From JABFSA01 sp963827515 (GTDB taxonomy: Bacteria > Acidobacteriota > Vicinamibacteria > Vicinamibacterales > UBA2999), in contig CAWHBF010000008.1 of assembly GCA_963827515.1 (NCBI GenBank), positions 1 through 64,000 on the forward strand: a stretch of DNA of 64,000 bases, written 5' to 3'. Positions 52,165 to 59,748 of the stretch are shown here, piece after piece. Below the pieces are notes generated by a model, which searched no databases, was not told the DNA's origin, and saw nothing but the letters and a program-made list of their open reading frames with translations. The position numbers were made by a program, and so were the translations under genes. Each line of letters opens with the position of its first letter. The stretch's first letter is position 1.

Positions 52165-52922
52165 GGTGCTCCGTACGGAACCTGGGATATCCGTGGCAGC
52201 GTCACCTGGCCATCCGCCAGCAGGTGTTCGGCCACGATCCAGTCATGCGGGTCGTTGATATCGAATCCCTCGTAGCCTTCGGTCACAAACGGCACGAGGA
52301 CGTCCCCCGCAATGGTACGTCCTTGGAACACCAATCTGGTCCAGGCGATCTCGAGGGAGGCGTTCTGCACGTGTACCGGCGGCAGCGCCTGATACGGCGT
52401 GCTATGCCAGGGTTGCACGCCCTCCGGAGTCTGCAACAAAGGTCTCATCCGGTCGCCCTCGACGACCCACATCTTTCCGGGGTGCTGCGCGCACGGCTCG
52501 ACGGCACGTAGGGAGTCGACCCCCACCTGTGATGTAAATCGTGCCCACGCCCGCTGAATCGTGGCCGCGGTGCGAAACGGACTGGTTGGACGGAGAAGGC
52601 AGAAGCAGTCCCACGTCCGTCCCTCCAGCCTCAACGCCGTCAGCGTGTACTCCAGCCACTCGATATCCGGGGATTTATCACCCGCCAGCTCAGCCGGGCG
52701 CAAAAACGGAACCTCGGCACCATAGTGCCGTGCAATGGCGGCGGTCTCTTCCGAGTCGGTGGAGACGATCACGGATTCGAACAGGCCACTTTCGATCGCG
52801 GGGACGATCGTGTACGCGAGCACCGGGTGCCCACCGAGGATCCGCACGTTCTTACCGGGAACGCGTTTGGAGCCCTGACGCGCGGGAATCAGGGCGACAG
52901 CAGACAGCTTTCCGTCGTTCAC
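52146..52922 (-). CDS. CMP-sugar (acylneuraminate-type) cytidylyltransferase
   Basis: An intact frame of 258 residues from GTG 52922. VALIPARQGSKRVPGKNVRI is the CTP-binding start typical of NeuA/KdsB/PseF enzymes, followed by VSTDSEETAAIARHYGAEVP, FLRPAELAGDKSPDIEWLEY, CLLRPTSPFRTAATIQRAW and, near the end, FDINDPHDWIVAEHLL (metal-binding Asp in FDIN). It activates a 2-keto-3-deoxy acid sugar as its CMP form for transfer. With the NeuB-type synthase 2.5 kb upstream on the strand it forms the core of a nonulosonic acid route. The start follows AGAAGA weakly; MNDGK matches the usual length. Confidence 0.88.
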   Translation of the reverse strand: MNDGKLSAVALIPARQGSKRVPGKNVRILGGHPVLAYTIVPAIESGLFESVIVSTDSEETAAIARHYGAEVPFLRPAELAGDKSPDIEWLEYTLTALRLEGRTWDCFCLLRPTSPFRTAATIQRAWARFTSQVGVDSLRAVEPCAQHPGKMWVVEGDRMRPLLQTPEGVQPWHSTPYQALPPVHVQNASLEIAWTRLVFQGRTIAGDVLVPFVTEGYEGFDINDPHDWIVAEHLLADGQVTLPRISQVPYGAPWANSN

Positions 52923-52927
52923 TCTTC

Positions 52928-53040
52928 TGTTGTTCTCGCTTCTCGGTTCGTGTTCAGGTTCGGTTCGGGGTTCGAGGTTCGAGGTTCACGAGGTTCACGA
53001 GGTTCGAAGGATTGATGCCTGTGAACCTGAACACGAACTG
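52928..53040. repeat. GGTTC-rich intergenic repeat
   Basis: A run of GGTTC-containing units (CGGTTCGTGTTCAGGTTC, GGTTCGAGGTTCGAGGTTCA, CGAGGTTCACGAGGTTCGAA) lies between the aldehyde dehydrogenase and CMP-transferase genes. The left end TTCGTGTTCAGGTTC and the right end GAACCTGAACACGAA are exact inverted complements over 15 bases, so the whole can fold into a long hairpin. It may end or weaken transcription between the two halves of the operon. Confidence 0.65.
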
Positions 53041-53079
53041 AGCACCGAGAAGATAGAAGCGTGAACGACACGGTGCAGT

Positions 53080-54568
53080 TCAAACGTTCGCCGGGTTGTG
53101 ATTGATATAGACGGTCTTGAGATCCGAGTACACGTCCAGCGCCTGGGTACCCGCTTCACGCCAGCCGTTTCCTGAGTCCTTCAAGCCGCCAAAAGGCATG
53201 TGCGGCTCGCTGCCATACGTGCCGCCGTTGACAACGGCAACGCCGGCCTGGACGCGGCCGACGAACGTCATCGCGCGATGAAGGTTCTGCGTGTGGATGG
53301 AGGCGGTCAGCCCGAACGACGAATCATTCGCCAACACCATCGCCTCTTCAAAGTCGCGAACGCGATAGAGACACGTGATCGGGCCGAACAGTTCGCTGCG
53401 CGAAATCTCGTCATTCGGTCCTACGCGCGCGAGGATCGTCGGCGCCACGAAATAGCCGTTTCCATAGGCCCCGCCGGTCAAACGATGTCCGCCCGTGAGC
53501 ACGACTGCACCTGCGGCCTTCGCGCGTTCCACTGACGCCAGCATGGATGCCATCTGCTCTTCGTTGATGACGGGACCGTAGGTGTCGGCGTCGCTCGTGC
53601 CGACCGTGAGGGCTTTGCTGGCCTCCACCAGGAGCTGGGTGAACCGATCGTAGACCGCGTCGAACACGATGATGCGACTGCCCGAGGCGCAGCGCTGACC
53701 CGCGTTGCTGAACGCGGAGCCCAGCGTCCATGTCACCGCATTCTGGAGGTCCGCGTCATCGCACACGACGAGCGGATTCTTACCCCCGAGCTCGAGACAG
53801 ACCTTCGCGAGCCGCTGTCCGGCGGTGGCCGCGATCCATCGGCCGACCGTGCAAGACCCGGTGAAGCTGATGACGGCCACATCCGGGTGCTCTACGAGCG
53901 GGGCGCCCGCCTCCTCACCGAAACCATGAAGCGTCGCGTAGACACCATCAGGCACGCCCGCTTCGCGCGCGAGCTCGCCGAACACCCACGCCGACAGCGG
54001 CGTGTCTTCGGAGGCCTTCAGGATGGCCGCGTTCCCACACAACAATGCGGGAAACGCCTTCCAGGCCACGTTCGCAATCGGTGTGTTGGCCGCGATGATG
54101 AGGCCGGCGACTCCAAGCGGCTGACGGACCACCATCGCCGACTTGTTCGGCACGGCGCTCGTGGTGGTCTGGCCGTAGAATCGGCGACCTTCGCCGGCGA
54201 CGAAAAACCCCATCTCGATCGCGGCATCCGTCTCGCCCAGGGCATCCTTGCGCGACTTTCCGGTCTCGCGAGCGACGAGTTCAGCGATCTCCTGGCGATG
54301 CTCGCGCATGAGGAGCGCGATCTGGCGAAGAATGTCTCCTCGCTTCACGACCGTCGTGGCCGCCCACGCCGGCTGCGCCGCCTTGGCGGTCTCGACGGCA
54401 AGGCGGACGTCGGCGGCGCCGGATTCGGGCGACCTCGCAAATCGCTCCACCCGTCGCGGGATCCCGTTTCATGAACGTTCGACCGTCGTTCGCCGCGACG
54501 GCCCGCCCGCCTATCTGATTGGGAATCGTCGAGGGGATCGCACCGAAGCCCTGAGCGCCGCTCACCAC
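53080..54568 (-). pseudogene. aldehyde dehydrogenase, one frameshift near N-terminus
   Basis: The start is GTG 54568, overlapping the SDR stop. The first frame reads VSGAQGFGAIPSTIPNQIGG, FMKRDPATGGAICEVAR. One base is missing near 54433, after which SPESGAADVRLAVETAKAAQ continues to the end. Key parts: RQPLGVAGLIIAANTPIANV (cofactor site), SFTGSCTVGRWIAA, CLELGGKNPLVVCDDADLQ (general-base Glu), FSNAGQRCASGSRIIVFD (catalytic Cys) and EISRSELFGPITCLYRV. The protein has about 495 residues, normal for the family. It oxidises an aldehyde to an acid with NAD(P)+. An ALDH inside a NeuB/NeuA operon is unusual and may act on a sugar aldehyde. Confidence 0.85.
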
Positions 54569-55374
54569 GCGGTGAACCCTCCGTCGACTCGTAATTCGTG
54601 TCCGGTGACGTAGGATGACGCCCGCGACGCGAGAAATACGAGGGGCCCCTTCAAGTCGTCGGCCTGCGCCATTCGCCCCAGGGGCGCCCGCGACCCGTAT
54701 TTCGACCGAAACTGTTCATCCTGCCCGCCCAGTACACCGCCAGGTGACAAGGTATTGACCCTCACACCGCGCGAGCCCCAGAGCGTGGAGAAGTACTTGG
54801 TGAGGTTCACGACGGCGGCTTTCGATGCACCGTACGCGGGAGATTTCAGGAACGGGAGGTTTCCGGGCAGGTGGTCGTAGAACCGCTGATCCGGCGAGAC
54901 CGAAGCATAGAGCGAGCCGATATTCACGATGGCGCCGCCCTCGCGCTCGGCCATCCTTCCACCGATCACCTGTATGACTTGGAAGGTTCCGAGAAGGTTC
55001 ACCTCGACCATTCGACGGAACTGGTCGATCGCCAGCTGCTCGATTGACGTCCGATGACCACCGGAGTCGGGCGGCTGGTCGATGCCCGCGTTGTTGATGA
55101 GGATCGACGGCTCTCCGATTTGATCGACCACGGCAACGGCCGCTTGCTGGATGGACGCTCGATCCGTCACGTCGCAATCGAATCGCCGGATCCGGTCTCC
55201 TGCACGCTCCATGAGAGCCTGGTAGGCGGCAGACGCCGGAGCACCAGCTAGCTCCAGCGCGGCGACGCGGGCTCCCGCGTCCAGGAGCGCCTCGGCCCAC
55301 ACCGGACCCAACTTGCCGCACGCACCGGTTACGACGGCCGTCTGATTGTCGAGTCGGAAGAATGCGTTGGTCAC
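54562..55374 (-). CDS. SDR-family oxidoreductase
   Basis: An intact frame of 270 residues from GTG 55374, overlapping the stop of the NeuB-type gene (GTGA). It has TAVVTGACGKLGPVWAEALL (cofactor glycines TGxxxxLG), CDVTDR, ILINNAGIDQPPDS (NNAG), IVNIGSLYA (Ser) and YGASKAAVVNLTKYFS (YxxxK). This is the classical short-chain dehydrogenase set with a C-terminal YVTGHELRVDGGFTAW. It reduces or oxidises a hydroxyl of a sugar-like substrate. Coupled translation with the synthase and the aldehyde dehydrogenase suggests it modifies the precursor or product of the keto acid. Confidence 0.87.
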   Translation of the reverse strand: MTNAFFRLDNQTAVVTGACGKLGPVWAEALLDAGARVAALELAGAPASAAYQALMERAGDRIRRFDCDVTDRASIQQAAVAVVDQIGEPSILINNAGIDQPPDSGGHRTSIEQLAIDQFRRMVEVNLLGTFQVIQVIGGRMAEREGGAIVNIGSLYASVSPDQRFYDHLPGNLPFLKSPAYGASKAAVVNLTKYFSTLWGSRGVRVNTLSPGGVLGGQDEQFRSKYGSRAPLGRMAQADDLKGPLVFLASRASSYVTGHELRVDGGFTAW

Positions 55375-56448
55375 GAACGCGCGAGCTCGGCGCTCGGCTT
55401 GCCCAGCATCTCGAACGAGAGGAACTCATCTGCGTGGATGGCCTTCAGCGTGGCCCGCCCGAGCACTTTCTGGAGATCGTACGGCGGGATACCGCCGCCG
55501 GGAGACTTCATCACGATGTCACCGGCGGTCAACACATGGCCCGCCGACAGATCGCGGGCCACGACCAGGCTCTTCCCCATCTTGATGATCGGGGCGCGTT
55601 CGCTCTCGTAAATCTTCTTTCGTCCGTCGCCGAGCGCTTTGTAGGTGCGCTGCAGGTCGCGCACCATCTTGCGCAGGCCGACCGGCTCGAGCGAAAACGC
55701 GTGATCGGTCCCCTTCATTGCACGGTTCAAGGTGAAGTGCTTCTCCACGATCCGCGCACCCAGCACGTACGCGGCCAGCGGCATGGCGATCCCACTGTCG
55801 TGCCCCGAAAAGCCGATCACGGCGCGAGGGAATCGCTCGCGATACTGCGCGATGACGCGAAGATCGAGCTCCTCGAACGCGGCAGGGTACCCGGCGGTGC
55901 ACTGCAGGATCGCGACCTGCGGATTGATGGCCATGACCGTGTCGTAGGCCCGCTGTACGTCCTCGACCAGTGCCCCACCGGTCGAGATGACCATCGGCTT
56001 GCCAAACCTCGCGACGTGCTCGAGCAAGGGTGTGCTCTTGACGTCACCCGACGCGATTTTGAAGGCCGGCATGTCGAGCGACTGAAGAAAGTCGGCGCTG
56101 GCGACATCGAAGGCCGTGGCAAAGAAGTCGATGCCGAGCTCTTTCGCGTAGCCCTGCAGATTCCGGGTACTCGGCGGCGCCGAATTCAAGGAACTCGCGA
56201 TGCTCACCGTAGGTGGCGCCAAAGCTGTTCTCGTTATCGTAGGGTTTCTCGTACGCCGCGCGGGTAAACAGTCCACGGTTGTCGCGCTTCTGCAGCTTGA
56301 CCGCGTCGGCTCCGGCCAGCTTGGCCTCACGGAACAGTTCCCGTGCCTTCTCGACGCTGCCCTGATGGTTGTGACCGATTTCCGCGATCACATAGCACGG
56401 GGTGTCGTCGCTGATCTCATGCGTTCCGATCCTGAGCGTCCCTGGCAA
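55371..56448 (-). pseudogene. NeuB-type nonulosonic acid synthase, one frameshift
   Basis: I choose TTG 56448 as start: AGGAGAG lies five bases upstream and no ATG or GTG fits. The first frame reads IGTHEISDDTPCYVIAEIGH then NHQGSVEKARELFREAKLAG and VKLQKRDN, the barrel entry of the N-acetylneuraminate synthase family. One base is missing near 56165, after which LQGYAKELGIDFFATAFDVA, MPAFKIASGDVKSTPLLEHV, MVISTGGA, ILQCTAGYPA, IGFSGHDSGIAMPLAAYVLG and VEKHFTLNRAMKGTDHAFSL follow. A C-terminal SAF domain (KSLVVARDLSAGHVLTAGDI) is present. The enzyme condenses phosphoenolpyruvate with an aldose to make a 2-keto-3-deoxy acid. Which aldose is unknown; residues that decide neuraminic, legionaminic or pseudaminic types cannot be read with certainty. 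Confidence 0.85.
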
Positions 56449-56458
56449 ATCGTCTCTC

Positions 56459-57406
56459 CTAGACACGCACAGCCGGCCGAAGCTGCGCCACGAGTTGATC
56501 CCACCCGTAGTCGGCCTGCGCGATCTCGCGTGCCGCACGACCGATCCGCTCGGCCTGCTCGAAGTCCGGCAGCCGATCGCAAGCGTTGATGTCGATGATG
56601 TTCTTCATGTGTGCGAACCCCCTGGGTGAATGCTCGTCCAGGTTGGTAATCACAGCAGATCCGCATTCCATCGCCGCGATCACGCTGGTGTTGTTCGCCC
56701 GAAGACCCTTCTCGAAGAACGCGGCCAAGAACGTGCAATCCACGATGTGGTTGAACACGGCCGTGTCCGACAGGTAACCCATGAAATACACGTGCTCACC
56801 GAAGATCGCCTGGAGCTCCTCGAAACGAACAACGAACGAGCCGTCGAAACTGGTGTTCTCGTGGAGGGCCGTCGAGACGTAAACCGAGTAGCTCTTGCCG
56901 GTGGCCTCGAGCAGGCTGTGGAGCCGCCGGTAGAGCGGAACCCGGATCTTGTGAGCCATGCCGAACGTGAAGACCGAGAGATCCGTCCGCTGGAACCGCT
57001 GTGGATTGAGCAGGGTGCCCGGACAGAACAGCTCCACGACGTCCGGTCGAATGGGCACGAGCATGTCCGAGAGCTCCCGATTCCCGACGCAGACGCGGGC
57101 TGCGCCGGCGATCAGCCGCTCTTCGGTTGCCGTGCCGTCAAACGCGTGCAGGAACAGCTCGAATCGACCGCCGTGCGTCGCCACCCATCCGTCGAGGACC
57201 CGGGCATCGTCGGCCGAGAACTCCGACATCTTGATGGAGAGTAGGGGGCGGGCGTACCGGCCGAGTTCCGGCGAACCGATGCCCACGACCGGCAGCGACA
57301 GGTGCCTTCCGAGGATCGTGTTGAACTTGGCAATGCCACACGTCCAGGGGTTAAGGTGATATCCGGCGATGCAATCGATCATCGGCGAGCGGCTATTGTA
57401 ACGCAC
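56459..57406 (-). CDS. glycosyltransferase-like protein
   Basis: An intact frame of 315 residues (start GTG 57406, or ATG 57382 which opens MIDCIAGYHLNPWTCGIAKF). Two Rossmann-like halves are visible: CGIAKFNTILGRHLSLPVVG with LFLHAFDGTATEERLIAGAA, and VFTFGMAHKIRVPLYRRLHS with VYFMGYLSDTAVFNHIVDCT and ALL-type FFEKGLRANNTSVIAAMECG. The last part resembles the donor-binding segment of GT4 enzymes (E.GLR...S...AM..G). No membrane helix. It probably adds a sugar of this locus to the growing glycan. Its stop overlaps the ribosome site of the synthase gene. Confidence 0.6.
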   Translation of the reverse strand: MRYNSRSPMIDCIAGYHLNPWTCGIAKFNTILGRHLSLPVVGIGSPELGRYARPLLSIKMSEFSADDARVLDGWVATHGGRFELFLHAFDGTATEERLIAGAARVCVGNRELSDMLVPIRPDVVELFCPGTLLNPQRFQRTDLSVFTFGMAHKIRVPLYRRLHSLLEATGKSYSVYVSTALHENTSFDGSFVVRFEELQAIFGEHVYFMGYLSDTAVFNHIVDCTFLAAFFEKGLRANNTSVIAAMECGSAVITNLDEHSPRGFAHMKNIIDINACDRLPDFEQAERIGRAAREIAQADYGWDQLVAQLRPAVRV

Positions 57407-57444
57407 GCGGTGATCAGCGGGCCATGTGTCTGTCCCCTATGGGC

Positions 57445-58563
57445 TTACGCCACAGTGCCGACGGTGTCCGGTAGCCCTGCGCGGAGCACGCCCGCCACCT
57501 CCTCAACCTGCTGATCGGTCATCTCGGGAAAGAACGGAAGCGAGAGCACTTCGCGCGATACCGCCTCCGCCACGGGAAAATCGCCGACGTCGTATCCTAG
57601 GTCTCGATAGGCGGGTTGGAGGTGCAGCGGAACCGGATAGTGCACACCCGTCTGGACACCCATTTCGGTCAGGCGGGCACGCCAGCGATCGCGCTGTTCG
57701 AGCCGAACCGCAAAGACGTGATACACGTGGCGCACGTCCGAGCGTTCCTTCGGCGGCCGCGCCGGGGTGCCGTCGAGCAATCGACGGTAGGTCGCGGCCA
57801 GCTTTCGCCGCGCCTCGGTCCAGGACTCCAGGTGCTTGAGCTTGACGCCGAGAATGGCGCCCTGGATGCCGTCCATCCGGTAGTTGAACGCCCTCATCGA
57901 ATGCTCGTACCGAGTGCGTTCGCCCCAGCTACGAAGCAGGCGCATGGTGTCGGCGTAGTCAGCCCGACGTGTCACCGAGGCTCCGCCCTCGCCATAGGCG
58001 CCCAGGTTCTTCCCCGGATAGAAGCTGAAGCACCCGATATCCGCCAGGGACCCTGCGCGCCGACCCTTGTACTCCGCGCCGTGCGCCTGGCAGGCATCCT
58101 CGATGACGATAAGCCCGTGCCGACGAGCGATCTCGTTGATCGGATCCATGTCGGCTGGCTGGCCGAATAGATGGACGGGGATCACCGCCTTCGTCCGCGG
58201 CGTGATCGCGCCCTCCAACGCCGAAGGATTCATCGTGTAGTCGTCAGGATTGATGTCGACGAATATCGGCTTCGCGCCCGCATGCTCGATCGCCGCGACC
58301 GTTGCGACGAAGGTGAACGGAACGGTGATGACCTCGTCACCCGGACCAATCCCCGCCGCGAGCAAGGCCACGTGCAGCGCGCTCGTTCCCGAGTTCACCG
58401 CGACCGTGTGGGAGACGCTGCAGTACGAGGAGAACTCGCGCTCGAAACTCTCCACGGCCGGCCCCAGCACGAACTGCGCGTTTTCGAGGACACGACCAAC
58501 CGCAGCCTCGATCTCCGGTTTCAACCGACGGTACTGCGCCTGCAGATCGACGAGCGGAATCAT
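57445..58563 (-). CDS. DegT/DnrJ/EryC1/StrS aminotransferase
   Basis: An intact frame of 372 residues from ATG 58563 (MIPLVDLQAQYRRLKPEIEA). FEREFSSYCSVSHTVAVNSG and TSALHVALLAAGIGPGDEVI form the PLP phosphate site; VIEDACQAHGAEYKGRRAGS carries the ring-contacting Asp; SFYPGKNLGAYGEGG has the PLP lysine. GVQTGVHYPVPLHLQPAY follows near the end. These enzymes put an amino group on a keto sugar bound to a nucleotide, usually at C3 or C4. It probably makes an amino-sugar for the glycan. The gap to the methyltransferase gene is 73 bases. Confidence 0.9.
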   Translation of the reverse strand: MIPLVDLQAQYRRLKPEIEAAVGRVLENAQFVLGPAVESFEREFSSYCSVSHTVAVNSGTSALHVALLAAGIGPGDEVITVPFTFVATVAAIEHAGAKPIFVDINPDDYTMNPSALEGAITPRTKAVIPVHLFGQPADMDPINEIARRHGLIVIEDACQAHGAEYKGRRAGSLADIGCFSFYPGKNLGAYGEGGASVTRRADYADTMRLLRSWGERTRYEHSMRAFNYRMDGIQGAILGVKLKHLESWTEARRKLAATYRRLLDGTPARPPKERSDVRHVYHVFAVRLEQRDRWRARLTEMGVQTGVHYPVPLHLQPAYRDLGYDVGDFPVAEAVSREVLSLPFFPEMTDQQVEEVAGVLRAGLPDTVGTVA

Positions 58564-58636
58564 GCCGTTGCCACTTGCCCCGTCAGCATCGGGCGTCTGC
58601 CCTCTCGAGTGTCACTCAGGGGTCTCCTCGGGCACG

Positions 58637-59305
58637 TCATCGTCCTTGCGTCTCCAGGACGAGCACACGTCCCTTGTTGCCCCAGTCCATTCGCGCTTCG
58701 AGGTCCGGCCTCGACCGGCATCCCTCGAGGACGAACATCAGCCGCAACATGTCCTTGTTCAACAACGTGATGTGCGACGGATCGACGTCGAACTGTGTCG
58801 TGAAGTCCAGAAGGCTCGCCGGACTGGGATGAAAGCGGGTGGTGACGTAAATGTACTTCGACGTCATTCTCGCCATGTTGGCGACCGTCTGCCTGACCTG
58901 CAACACCGTCAGATGCTCGAGCACCTCCCGACAGATGACGAGATCATACGAACCGGCCGGCTTGAGCGCGGGGTCACCCACATACCCGACAGTGATCCGG
59001 TCGCGCACCTGTGGGGTCGCCAGCTCCTTGCTGCTCTGCGCGAAATCGATACCCTCCACATCGACGCCGAGCTCCCAGAGAAGGTGCATGAGCGCACCAG
59101 GCCCACATCCGAGGTCGAGCACCTTGTTCGGCTCGAAGACCTCCTTGATGAGGGACGGGTTCTTCGCCTCGATCTGGCGTCGTGTTTCCAGGTTGTAGTT
59201 GTTGCCGGCGTCGCGCCAGTCGCCGGTGAAGTACTCCGCGTCGTAGTGACCGGAACCAACGGGATGCTGGTCGAGGACCCGTTGCTCGAACTCGGTAATA
59301 TTCAT
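58637..59305 (-). CDS. SAM-dependent methyltransferase, class I
   Basis: An intact frame of 222 residues from ATG 59305, overlapping the stop of the cytidylyltransferase gene (ATGA). Motif I is NKVLDLGCGPGALMHLLWEL; the acidic strand-2 end is VEGIDFAQSSK; YDLVICREVLEHLTVLQVRQ is motif II/post II. The C-terminal half (ITLLNKDMLRLMFVLEG) may bind the acceptor. In a surface-sugar operon it most likely methylates a sugar hydroxyl or carboxyl; the acceptor is inference. Confidence 0.8.
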   Translation of the reverse strand: MNITEFEQRVLDQHPVGSGHYDAEYFTGDWRDAGNNYNLETRRQIEAKNPSLIKEVFEPNKVLDLGCGPGALMHLLWELGVDVEGIDFAQSSKELATPQVRDRITVGYVGDPALKPAGSYDLVICREVLEHLTVLQVRQTVANMARMTSKYIYVTTRFHPSPASLLDFTTQFDVDPSHITLLNKDMLRLMFVLEGCRSRPDLEARMDWGNKGRVLVLETQGR

Positions 59306-59748
59306 CGTGTGCTCTGCTTCCCAGACAAGAACTCATTGAGAATCCGGCTCGACGAATCGAGCACGGTGTCGAGATAGACGACGCCGATGCCGTGCTCGGC
59401 GCAGATTCGCACCTGTTCGCTCGGCAATTTGCCTTCCCAGTCCTTGCCCTTGACGTAGTACTTGGGGCGTAGTTCCCGGAGAATCGTCTCCGTATCGAAC
59501 TGGTTCACGTGGGTATACGAGATGTACCTGATCGCATCCACGACGGCGGCGCGCTGCTCCTCCGGCAGGAGAGGCGGGTGCTTCGTCCGGACGTAGGCGT
59601 CCGACGCCACGTTACAGAACAGCGGAACATCGAGCGCGCTCGCAGCGCGGAAGTACTCGACATGCCCACGGTGCAACGGATCGAAGGCACCGTCCACCAT
59701 CGCCACCCGTTGACGATAGTTCTGCAGTTGATCGAAGCGCAGCATCAT
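59302..59748 (-). CDS. cytidylyltransferase-like protein (HxGH nucleotidyltransferase)
   Basis: An intact frame of 148 residues from ATG 59748, overlapping the GT-C stop. MVDGAFDPLHRGHVEYFRAA holds the HxGH ATP/CTP site; NVASDAYVRTKHPPLLPEEQ and YYVKGKDWEGKLPSEQ follow. This is the TagD/HldE C-domain type, which joins CMP or AMP to a polyol or sugar phosphate such as glycerol-3-phosphate or heptose-1-phosphate. The short length means no kinase is fused. It could activate a heptose or glycerol unit for this glycan. Confidence 0.82.
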   Translation of the reverse strand: MMLRFDQLQNYRQRVAMVDGAFDPLHRGHVEYFRAASALDVPLFCNVASDAYVRTKHPPLLPEEQRAAVVDAIRYISYTHVNQFDTETILRELRPKYYVKGKDWEGKLPSEQVRICAEHGIGVVYLDTVLDSSSRILNEFLSGKQSTR

